From: a virus
DNA length: 20,570 bases
Strand: one strand, 5' to 3'
IMG/VR virus record: IMGVR_UViG_3300008266_002469
Span: 1-20,570 of that record
In this document: positions 5,217-12,674 of the stretch, piece by piece
Position numbering within the stretch: the first letter of the stretch is position 1
How the letters are laid out: each line of letters starts with the position of its first letter
Program-made: the position numbers and the translations under genes
Notes under the pieces: model-generated
The model's input: only the letters and a program-made list of their open reading frames with translations
Databases searched by the model: none
Told to the model about the DNA's origin: nothing

Positions 5217-7964
5217 TTAAAATCTTAAATATCCTAAAATTTGATTTACGGGTGCAAATGCTCCAGTAAGCTTATACAACTTACCTTTGTATCTAAATAC
5301 TACACCTTCTGTTGGAACAATAGCTTCAAAGCCTCCAATATCCTTTAGTCTAAGTAATTGGTTTTTTAAAAACTTCATTGCAGCATCGCTGTCTGCTATG
5401 GTGTCGCTGTCTACTGCTGTTTGTATGCCCTTTATAGCAGCTGCTACGTCTTGTTTAATTTTCTTAGTAGCGTCGTTTGGGTTAACTGTAGTTAGGTTTT
5501 CGATATTCTTTAATATACGCACACCCAACTTCAAAAACAACCTTTCTACTGGTTGTAGTACTTCTTTCTTTGTTACCTCAACTTCTCCTGATTTGTCGAA
5601 TTGATCAAACCAATTCTTAAACTCCTCGTTTGCAATCTTTGCTTTAATTGCTGGTGATGGTATTGATTTGTCTGTGAATGCCCAACGGTTTACAATAAGC
5701 TCTCGTACTTCTTTTGGGATTTGGTATCCTAACTCATTTGCTTTCTTTTTCACAAAAACATTCCACCATTTACCAACATAGTCTTTTACTGTGTTGGTCT
5801 CCTGCATCTTGTACTTCTGTCTTACTGCATCTGCCATAGCTAGAAACTCCTTCTCCTGAGCGTCATAGTCAGCATCTTGTTTAATTGTGGCTGGGTTAGT
5901 TACTCCGACTTCAAATGTCTTTTCATCATTTCCGCTTTGCACTCCATCAAAAGCTGTCTGTAGTAGTTGCACTCCTTCAACATCATCTTTAATAGCTGTT
6001 CCAGCTTGGTCATATTCCTTAAAGTGGTGCATTCTTAGTAATGCTGCTCCATACGGAATTACGTTTTGCGTTTCTGGAAAGAGAATTTCTAAGTTGATAA
6101 ATCTTTTTCCGTTTTGGAAAAACTGCTCCTTTTGTTCTGGAGTCAGCTTATTTATTGCGTTCTCTAAGTCACGCATAGTTTCAACAAAGGCTGTCTTGAT
6201 TGGACCTCTATTTGCAAATTTCTCAGCTACTTGGTCTATTGTTTTACTCTCTTGGCCAAAATTCTTAAGCTCAGTTTTATTTCTTGCTGATCTTACCTTG
6301 CCATCCTTGTAAGTTACCATTAGGTTCTGACCGTCTAACTTTTCTTGTGCATATTCCAACTTGCCCGAAAGAGCAGCCTTTATCATGTCTTTAATGTCTG
6401 TGAAGGTGAGATCTAAATCCTCGTACGGATGAGCTAAGTGACCAGCTCCTCCTCCTTCTTGTAATTCTACTTTTTCTGCTATAAATGATGATGGCATTGT
6501 GTATTTTTCTAATTTTAATAATTTGATGAGTGTAAAGTATATTACTCCTCCTGGTAGAATTGATGCAGCTCCTAAGCCCATTGTCTTTATCACATCGCCC
6601 AATTGATCTCCTACTGCTTTTCTTTCTGCTGGTGTTAGGTTCTTCTTTCCTTGTGCTGCTTGCACAATCATTGCAAAGGCTTCTTTAGTTTCGTCTTTTT
6701 CTTGTGAGACCTTTTTGATAAAGTCCTTAAAGCGCATTTTTAACTTAGAAAAAAAATCGCTTGGTAGTATTTCTTCTGTTGTAGGCACTGCTGTGTTTGG
6801 TTGAAGTACGTTTTGTGTTCTTATCTTTACGTTTGGATACTTTGCTTTCAGCTGATCTACGGCTGCAAGGTTCTTTGTTGAGTCGTCTAAGAAATACACG
6901 TCGTCATACCCTTGTGCAATTTGATCCTCTATCCATTGTGATTTTTTGTAAGGATCGCTGCTACCTACTCCAATTACTGGTGCTTGTATTCCGATTGTTT
7001 TGAGGTAGTCCTCGACGGACTTGCTATCTGCTCTTGCAGTAAGTACTACAACCTTTCTATCGTTACCATCAGCATTAAGCATAGCTCTCATTACGTTAGT
7101 ATACTTTTTAAATTCCTTTGCTGACTTAATAGGACCACTAAATTCGCTAAAATCAAAAACATCTCCTTCTTGTTCATCATATACCGCATACTCAGCTGGA
7201 GTCATTGTTATCTTTTCACCAGTTGCTTTTTTAGTAATGTGTATTTTGGAGTCGGTGTGTACTAACGTGTCATCGAAATCAAATATGCGAAGCTTATCCT
7301 CATTTAGACTTTCAGAAGCTTTTTTTTTCAAAATACCGTAGACCTTATCTACGATTGCTTTGTCAGCTACGTTTGGGTAGTTGGTAGCAAATGCTTCCTT
7401 GTCATCGTTTTTTAAATCCGCTCTAAGTACGCTTGCGCTAACTCCTTTATTGTTCTCACTTTTGCCTGGTGCATATTTCTCTGCTTTGGGAGTTCTGTTT
7501 TGGTATGGTAGTGGTTTTACGTCTAATGGTAGCTCTACTACATTAACACCTTCTCTTGCATATTTTGATCCTGGCTCGTGCGCTTTTACAAAAGCTTGAA
7601 CTCGTTTGTAATCATCTCCTTTAGAACTTGCAGCAAGTGCGTAGCTTCCTGGCTTTGCAGTCTCAATGTACTTGTAAGCAGCAGTTATAGGACTTGTTAC
7701 TTCTGTCTTTTGGATAAGAATTTTATTATTACTCTTAGTCAACTCTCTCCAAATAGCAATGCTTTGCTCTCTTGTTATACCTTCTCTTGGCTCTGGGCCT
7801 ACTAAGATCATAACTTGACTCACGTTTGGTAGTTGTGAGTAGCGTGTTGCTAACTCAAGATGACCTCCGTGTGGTGGTTTGAATCCACCAGGGAATAGAA
7901 CAATTGTTTGTTCATCTAGTTCCTTTAGTAAGGATTCTGCTAAATAGTTACTTAATAAGCTCAT
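5217..7964 (-). CDS. Four-part fusion: HIGH-type nucleotidyltransferase, HAD phosphatase, LETM1-like segment, ligase-type nucleotidyltransferase
   Basis: 915 aa. Residues 20-215 form a cytidylyltransferase/NMN-adenylyltransferase-like domain: FPGGFKPPHGGH (24-35, HxGH at 32-35) and the late VSAS motif (175-178). Residues 225-385 form a HAD hydrolase: DFDDT (229-233, D229/D231), LTAR (T309), K340/K341 and LDDS (D360/D361). Residues 438-495 are hydrophobic, flanked by LTPAERK and MPSSF, resembling the core of LETM1-like domains. Residues 500-915 have ligase-superfamily motifs: KLDG (K542, probable nucleotidyl-lysine), RSARN (558-562), NLEILF (E626), EGVVF (886-890) and KLYKLTG (895-901). Phosphatase plus ligase points to nucleic-acid end repair, as in T4 Pnkp plus Rnl; the first domain could instead serve NAD metabolism. 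Substrates are unknown. The first 11 residues, MSLLSNYLAES, resemble the T4 capsid-targeting peptide. Its start overlaps the upstream gene by 17 nt. Confidence 0.85.
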   Translation of the reverse strand: MSLLSNYLAESLLKELDEQTIVLFPGGFKPPHGGHLELATRYSQLPNVSQVMILVGPEPREGITREQSIAIWRELTKSNNKILIQKTEVTSPITAAYKYIETAKPGSYALAASSKGDDYKRVQAFVKAHEPGSKYAREGVNVVELPLDVKPLPYQNRTPKAEKYAPGKSENNKGVSASVLRADLKNDDKEAFATNYPNVADKAIVDKVYGILKKKASESLNEDKLRIFDFDDTLVHTDSKIHITKKATGEKITMTPAEYAVYDEQEGDVFDFSEFSGPIKSAKEFKKYTNVMRAMLNADGNDRKVVVLTARADSKSVEDYLKTIGIQAPVIGVGSSDPYKKSQWIEDQIAQGYDDVYFLDDSTKNLAAVDQLKAKYPNVKIRTQNVLQPNTAVPTTEEILPSDFFSKLKMRFKDFIKKVSQEKDETKEAFAMIVQAAQGKKNLTPAERKAVGDQLGDVIKTMGLGAASILPGGVIYFTLIKLLKLEKYTMPSSFIAEKVELQEGGGAGHLAHPYEDLDLTFTDIKDMIKAALSGKLEYAQEKLDGQNLMVTYKDGKVRSARNKTELKNFGQESKTIDQVAEKFANRGPIKTAFVETMRDLENAINKLTPEQKEQFFQNGKRFINLEILFPETQNVIPYGAALLRMHHFKEYDQAGTAIKDDVEGVQLLQTAFDGVQSGNDEKTFEVGVTNPATIKQDADYDAQEKEFLAMADAVRQKYKMQETNTVKDYVGKWWNVFVKKKANELGYQIPKEVRELIVNRWAFTDKSIPSPAIKAKIANEEFKNWFDQFDKSGEVEVTKKEVLQPVERLFLKLGVRILKNIENLTTVNPNDATKKIKQDVAAAIKGIQTAVDSDTIADSDAAMKFLKNQLLRLKDIGGFEAIVPTEGVVFRYKGKLYKLTGAFAPVNQILGYLRF

Positions 7965-8484
7965 TACTACTATAAATAGTTTGTGTATTTGTTTGCCTGG
8001 CTATTTTTGCAATTTCTGCCTGCATGTGACGCATTTGCTGCTCTAAGCTTCTTATTTTGTCTACTAAAGATTCTTTTGTGTGTAAAAATAGGATGTCTGA
8101 TGCTACCACTTTTCCATTAACAAATAATCTATAATCCTTGTGTACTACTTCATCAACTGTCTGCTCTCCGATATATACTTTCTTAGTAAACCTTCCTTCA
8201 ATCAAACTCCTAGACTCTATTTCTTTTGATGCTGGGTTGTATGCCATATACTTTGATATGAAAAATAGCTTGTCGTTTGAGATGGATGCATCCATTGATG
8301 GCGTTCCTATTCTCAATACAAAAGGATTTTGATCATGTTTCTGTATAATTTCTGGCACACTCTCGCCTTTCCATTGTGGATGTATTGTTCTTATATGAAT
8401 CCTATCCATGTAAGGTCCATCTACAAGAAGGTTCAGTAACGGAGCTTGTATTGTTAAAGCCTTATAATGCTTAGTTGGTACCAT
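7948..8484 (-). CDS. Coiled-coil fibre-type protein (tail-fibre C-terminus-like)
   Basis: 178 aa. The N-terminal two thirds are beta-rich, with no known catalytic motif. The C-terminal third reads KDYRLFVNGKVVASDILFLH, then a heptad-like helix (KIRSLEQQMRHMQAEIAKIA, about 144-163). A short beta hairpin DYxLxVNGKV followed by a coiled coil is the usual end of trimeric phage fibres, where it acts as a trimerisation or chaperone segment. Its ATG lies 1 nt after the stop of the 1220-aa structural gene, so the two are probably made together and may interact. Its last 17 nt overlap the start of the 915-aa enzyme gene. A minor fibre or fibre chaperone is likely; the exact position on the virion is unknown. 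Confidence 0.65.
   Translation of the reverse strand: MVPTKHYKALTIQAPLLNLLVDGPYMDRIHIRTIHPQWKGESVPEIIQKHDQNPFVLRIGTPSMDASISNDKLFFISKYMAYNPASKEIESRSLIEGRFTKKVYIGEQTVDEVVHKDYRLFVNGKVVASDILFLHTKESLVDKIRSLEQQMRHMQAEIAKIARQTNTQTIYSSNELIK
7971..7979 (-). promoter_or_regulatory. TATTTAT-type motif before the 915-aa fusion gene
   Basis: The coding strand reads AAACTATTTATAGTAGTAATG, motif 6 nt before the ATG at 7964. It lies inside the 3' end of the upstream gene (codons for TIYSS), so its sequence is under double constraint. Confidence 0.38.
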
Positions 8485-8485
8485 G

Positions 8486-11400
8486 TTACGAGGTTTTTGG
8501 TGGTTTGATATAGTAAGGATCCGTTGTCACTCCTATCTTACAAAACTCAACACTATCTACTGCACACCCAAAATAAGATCCTGGGTCTCCTGATGGTTCA
8601 AACACAAGTTGTCCTGGTGTTCCATATTGTATAAGATTGATCTCGTACTCATCGTAGAGGTACCCAGTCACACTATCGTAGAATTGAATTGGTGGTATGT
8701 TATATCCGTTAGTTGTAATTTGATTACCTATTTTTACAATGTTTTGCGATGGTGGGTAGTAGCCTGGTTGTCCTTGTGTAGGTAGGCCATCGAATGGTGT
8801 AGAAACGTCGAATATATATAGCATTAGGTACGATCCGGTGTCTGGTTGGAACCAATTAGATGTGTTGGATCCTGATTGGTATCTTTTTAATCTAAACTTA
8901 ACGTTATATATACCTCCGTTTTCTGTAAACACGCTTCCAGTTAATGGTCCGCTAAATGGAAAATAGAATCTTCTTTGCTTGTATGCAGTTGCTTTTTGTG
9001 CTGTTGTAAAACCTGCGCCACTCGTTGTTATATAGGACTGCGATACATCAAATCTAGTAATACCTGCAGCTCCTGAGTTTACTGGAGGTTGTAAATCAAG
9101 GGATGATGATCCAAACGGATTGGATATGGATGCTGGTTTATAGGATGCACTAATAACTGCTCTATTAAAAGAGGCTGTGAATTGTGCGTTGGTAGGAATG
9201 AAGTCTATATACATTGCGGATCCATTAAGCTGAGAGTAGGTCTCTGAGAATTGATCAAAAAACTTCCAGGATGCCTGTACTGTTGCCTTTGATACTGCTG
9301 GCCTTACTGATCCAGGTCCTCCTTTTACATTACTTCCTGTTGGTGCTACACCACCAGCTGCATTGGCCACTTCAGAGTATATTGGGTCTCCTTCCGTTGT
9401 CCTCACTGCTTGTCCTAATCCAGGATATATCTCCCATGATGACGTATATATAAATTTACCATCAAATACACCAGCTCCAAGATCGGCAAGGGTAGTTCTG
9501 TTTAGCCATCTAGGAGCAAAGATTGGTTTATACGGCCGAAGTGCATTCCATCCTGTCCATTCGTGTAGTGTTGGGTCTGGTCCGTTGTATGTGGATCCTA
9601 TACCATAGCCATACCTCTTTGCTGAGTTGTAGTATCCCCCGAGATCATTGTATTGGAGCACTCTGCCGTATGCATTATTGAAGCTGAGTTGAGCATACAT
9701 TTGATCGTATGCTGGGTAGTATCTGCGACTACGTATTGTGCTACTTGTGAGAGAAGCTCTGAGATCCAATGATGCACTCTTGCCCCAACCTCCTACCATG
9801 TAGCTAAGTGCATTAGTTGGTGCAAATGAAGGTACTACAGTGTTGTCGTTACTACCTAACTGACAAAACGAGTGTGTGTTGTATGATGTGTTTGTGTTGC
9901 TACTAGCTGTTATATTTGCATAGGCCGATCCGTAAGCATTAATTGGAGGGCTAGTGCTTGAGAACATATACGGTGCAATTGCCGTGTTTCTATAAGTTGC
10001 GCTTTCTGTTACAATTGCCCAAATTGTTGGGTTAAAGAAAAACTTATAGTTTTCAACTCGACAAACGTTGCTTTCTATTTCCGATGTTAACGATAAGTTG
10101 ATTCCGTTTAAATACGTAACATACTCAGACTGCTTTCCTGTATGATCGTAGTACTCAAATTTAAAATCCACACTCTCTGATACCAAAGACTCAAATCCAG
10201 GAGGAGCGTTTATTGCATATTGGTATATTTCTGGGGTGTACCCATTCCTCTTTAGCGGAGTTACACTAATTTCACTCAAGTAAGCGGCAGCTGTCTTTGT
10301 AGTGTCAATTGACTTAATACGAAACAGCGGTCTACCATATCCATCGTTGTCGGCTAAGAGATCAAAAATAACCCTACCGTAATCTTTACGTTCCCCGGAG
10401 TTGTTTGCGATGTTACCAATAAACTTTCCAAACCTACTATCCGTTTGTGGATATCTAGCTCTTTCGCTATTTTTAGAAAGGTTGTATGCTTGAGCAAACG
10501 GAGTGGAATCGTAGAGCTGTGTAGACGCGGGTGCGCTATTTGCATACACCTCTAGTATTGTGTTAGCTTCCAGCACGCACACAAAGCTAAAACTAAACGC
10601 TTGACTCTTTTGGTATATCTGATATCCTTGAGTTGTGAGTATTGTCGTAATTGATCCTGCTGGTACTGGTAAGTAGGCTGAGTCCATTAGTACGTCCTCG
10701 TTGCGGGTAGCGTAGTATGTGTCTATTGAAGTCGCTGTTTCCCTATAACCCTTCCAAAAAGTTTCGAGAGTTAGTTGATCTAAGAAGTGGCCATACAGCT
10801 TAAATGGCGATACTTCTTTGGCATAAGATGTTGAGTTTACGTCTTTTGCATCTGTTAAATACTCTGTGCTAGCAACGCGTTGGTCGTTTATTATTTGATA
10901 GTCCCCAGAAAGGCTGTTTTGGCGATAAAAAGATTTAATCCTATAGACATTTCCTCCAATTGGTTTTAAGTCTTGAAAAGTAAATTGCAGATAAGACTGA
11001 CTTACTGTTGTGCTTGTTACGACTATTACTGGATCAATGTACTCTACTTCAGTTTTAATATCTTGCGATGATCTAAATGTGTGCGTTGCTGTTCGTTTGA
11101 GTGAGTTCTTCTTACTGCTATTAAAACTATCTACATTTACTTGTAGTGGTTTATCTAAAAGATACGAGCTTTTGTTTAGTACTCGTATTACCGTTCCTGC
11201 ATATTGACTAAGTTGTGTTGCTAGTGACTGAGTTTGCCCTGGTAGTACAAGATTATTGTATGGGTTAGTTTTTGCATATACGGCTGTACTTGATAAAGAT
11301 CTCGACGCTTTTGTATATGTGTTGCCTGTGCTGAGTATGACCAACGCTCCTTTATCATTACTTCTTGCATCAAACCCATTTGTTATCTGATATATTGTTC

Positions 11401-12148
11401 TGAACCTGTTTGTGTCTGTAAGAAGCTGCCCTCCTTGTATATCATAATCATCCTGTCTTACAGTATTTATTACTTGATTTGCTGTGGATGACACTCCTTG
11501 ATTCTTTAAAGCAAAGTCTCTAATGTTGCTATCTTGTATATCTTTGCTAGTTGCAGATACCTTATCAAATCCTTCAACATTTGCTGTTATGATAGATCCT
11601 GTGAGATATTTTATAGGATTGCCTGTACCCTTGCTATCCGTAGTAACGGTTTTTGCTGGTGCTACTATTTGTCCAATAGACACTTGTGGTGGTCTGTCAA
11701 ATACTAATGGACTTTCGTTTCTCTCAAAGGGTTGTATAAGTAATGGCTTGGCTATTATTAGGTTAAAGCCTTGACTATTTACATCGTCAGGCTCAATATA
11801 CTCGCCATCAGGTGTTGCATTTGCAACTCCAACGAAAGAAATACTTCCATATCCTTCAGCAGTTGAGTCTTGTACGTATATTGATACGTAGTAATTTCCA
11901 AACCTATCCCTAAATTCTGGTATCTCTGTCCGCACTGCATTGCCTAGTGCATCTAATACTTCAACCTCAAGTTGAGCAGAAGTGTGTAAGTTGATTGTTG
12001 ATGGGTAGAACTTAACGAGACTAACACCACCTCCAATGTAAGTAGGCATGTCTACAAACTCCACATAGGGTGAGTTACTTGACGTATCATGCACTCGGTA
12101 GGTTTGTTTTATAAAATCTCTCTTATAGAAAGGTTGTAGAAAATCCAT
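8486..12148 (-). CDS. Large virion structural protein (tail fibre or baseplate type)
   Basis: 1220 aa, rich in Ser, Thr, Tyr, Asn, Gly and short beta strands. It has no signal peptide, membrane segment or enzymatic motif, which is typical of fibre, baseplate or other tail-surface proteins. The N-terminus, MDFLQPFYKRDFIKQTYRV, then a beta-rich part with KFYPSTINLHTSAQLEVEVLD, looks like a distinct attachment domain of about 170 residues ending near IIAKPLLIQPFERNE. Several beta-sandwich domains follow; the last 120 residues look like one more. A TATTTAT motif lies 16 nt before the ATG, which follows the stop of the upstream gene by 28 nt; the next gene begins 1 nt after its stop. Adhesin versus baseplate role cannot be settled from sequence. 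Confidence 0.78.
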   Translation of the reverse strand: MDFLQPFYKRDFIKQTYRVHDTSSNSPYVEFVDMPTYIGGGVSLVKFYPSTINLHTSAQLEVEVLDALGNAVRTEIPEFRDRFGNYYVSIYVQDSTAEGYGSISFVGVANATPDGEYIEPDDVNSQGFNLIIAKPLLIQPFERNESPLVFDRPPQVSIGQIVAPAKTVTTDSKGTGNPIKYLTGSIITANVEGFDKVSATSKDIQDSNIRDFALKNQGVSSTANQVINTVRQDDYDIQGGQLLTDTNRFRTIYQITNGFDARSNDKGALVILSTGNTYTKASRSLSSTAVYAKTNPYNNLVLPGQTQSLATQLSQYAGTVIRVLNKSSYLLDKPLQVNVDSFNSSKKNSLKRTATHTFRSSQDIKTEVEYIDPVIVVTSTTVSQSYLQFTFQDLKPIGGNVYRIKSFYRQNSLSGDYQIINDQRVASTEYLTDAKDVNSTSYAKEVSPFKLYGHFLDQLTLETFWKGYRETATSIDTYYATRNEDVLMDSAYLPVPAGSITTILTTQGYQIYQKSQAFSFSFVCVLEANTILEVYANSAPASTQLYDSTPFAQAYNLSKNSERARYPQTDSRFGKFIGNIANNSGERKDYGRVIFDLLADNDGYGRPLFRIKSIDTTKTAAAYLSEISVTPLKRNGYTPEIYQYAINAPPGFESLVSESVDFKFEYYDHTGKQSEYVTYLNGINLSLTSEIESNVCRVENYKFFFNPTIWAIVTESATYRNTAIAPYMFSSTSPPINAYGSAYANITASSNTNTSYNTHSFCQLGSNDNTVVPSFAPTNALSYMVGGWGKSASLDLRASLTSSTIRSRRYYPAYDQMYAQLSFNNAYGRVLQYNDLGGYYNSAKRYGYGIGSTYNGPDPTLHEWTGWNALRPYKPIFAPRWLNRTTLADLGAGVFDGKFIYTSSWEIYPGLGQAVRTTEGDPIYSEVANAAGGVAPTGSNVKGGPGSVRPAVSKATVQASWKFFDQFSETYSQLNGSAMYIDFIPTNAQFTASFNRAVISASYKPASISNPFGSSSLDLQPPVNSGAAGITRFDVSQSYITTSGAGFTTAQKATAYKQRRFYFPFSGPLTGSVFTENGGIYNVKFRLKRYQSGSNTSNWFQPDTGSYLMLYIFDVSTPFDGLPTQGQPGYYPPSQNIVKIGNQITTNGYNIPPIQFYDSVTGYLYDEYEINLIQYGTPGQLVFEPSGDPGSYFGCAVDSVEFCKIGVTTDPYYIKPPKTS

Positions 12149-12164
12149 TTACAACTGTTTTTAA

Positions 12165-12173
12165 TATAAATAG
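12165..12173 (-). promoter_or_regulatory. TATTTAT-type motif before the 1220-aa structural gene
   Basis: The coding strand reads CAACTATTTATATTAAAAAC, 16 nt before the ATG at 12148, inside the 28-nt gap after the Rad50 C-lobe gene. It could give the structural genes a message separate from the DNA-processing cassette. Confidence 0.42.
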
Positions 12174-12176
12174 TTG

Positions 12177-12674
12177 CTAATGCTTAATATAGCTCAAATC
12201 ATCCTTACGATCAATTGTAAGTATTACGTCAACCATGTCTCGTACTACGTCAATGTGGCTAATAATCAAGCTGAACTTGAACGTATCTTTGAGGTAGTTA
12301 AAGAACATGTGCATTGAGTTGAGGTTAGAGCTGTCGAGTACTCCAAGTCCTTCATCGATTGCAATGAAGTTTGGTTTAGGTAGGTTGGTAATCTTGATCA
12401 ATGCCACGCGGATTGCCAGCGAACTCACAAATCTCTCCATCCCAGATGCCAACTCTAGTGGCCACTTGTTGTCATCGTATGCTATGTATACGTTGATATT
12501 CTTGCCATCTGTCTCAATCTCTACTGTGAAGTCAGTGACTTGAGCTAATATGTTGTTAACGTATGACTGGATGTATGGTATGGCTTTACTGATGAGTGAG
12601 TATGGGATACCATCTCTGCCAACAGCTTTAAGGTAGTAGCCATATGCTACCTGCTTTTCAGACAATTCCTGCAT
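12177..12674 (-). CDS. Rad50/gp46-type ATPase C-terminal lobe as a separate ORF
   Basis: 165 aa containing only the second half of an SbcC/Rad50 ATPase head. It has the ABC signature region LASGMERFVSSLAIRVAL (S77, G78, E80), Walker B with catalytic Glu FIAIDEG (D107, E108), the D-loop VLD (112-114) and a switch histidine in ISHIDVV (about 138-144). The segment KAVGRDGIPYSLISKAIPYI (16-35) is the usual junction between the returning coiled coil and the C-lobe. The matching N-lobe, Walker A and coiled coil are in the preceding ORF; the two overlap by 17 nt in a +1 relation. A working head needs both halves, so they should either associate as separate chains or be joined by frameshifting. Removing one A from the AAAA at 12680..12683 (T on the plus strand) also fuses the frames. 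Confidence 0.88.
   Translation of the reverse strand: MQELSEKQVAYGYYLKAVGRDGIPYSLISKAIPYIQSYVNNILAQVTDFTVEIETDGKNINVYIAYDDNKWPLELASGMERFVSSLAIRVALIKITNLPKPNFIAIDEGLGVLDSSNLNSMHMFFNYLKDTFKFSLIISHIDVVRDMVDVILTIDRKDDLSYIKH

Noticed and set aside
5887-6312. Plus-strand open frame of about 140 codons
   Set aside because: It is antisense to the ligase part of the 915-aa gene, whose motifs are intact; the plus-strand reading is Ser/Cys/Leu-rich and resembles no protein.
12149-12173. Possible hairpin CAACT...AGTTG around the motif before the 1220-aa gene
   Set aside because: Only 5 bp of stem with a 15-nt loop and no T tract, so neither a terminator nor a convincing operator.
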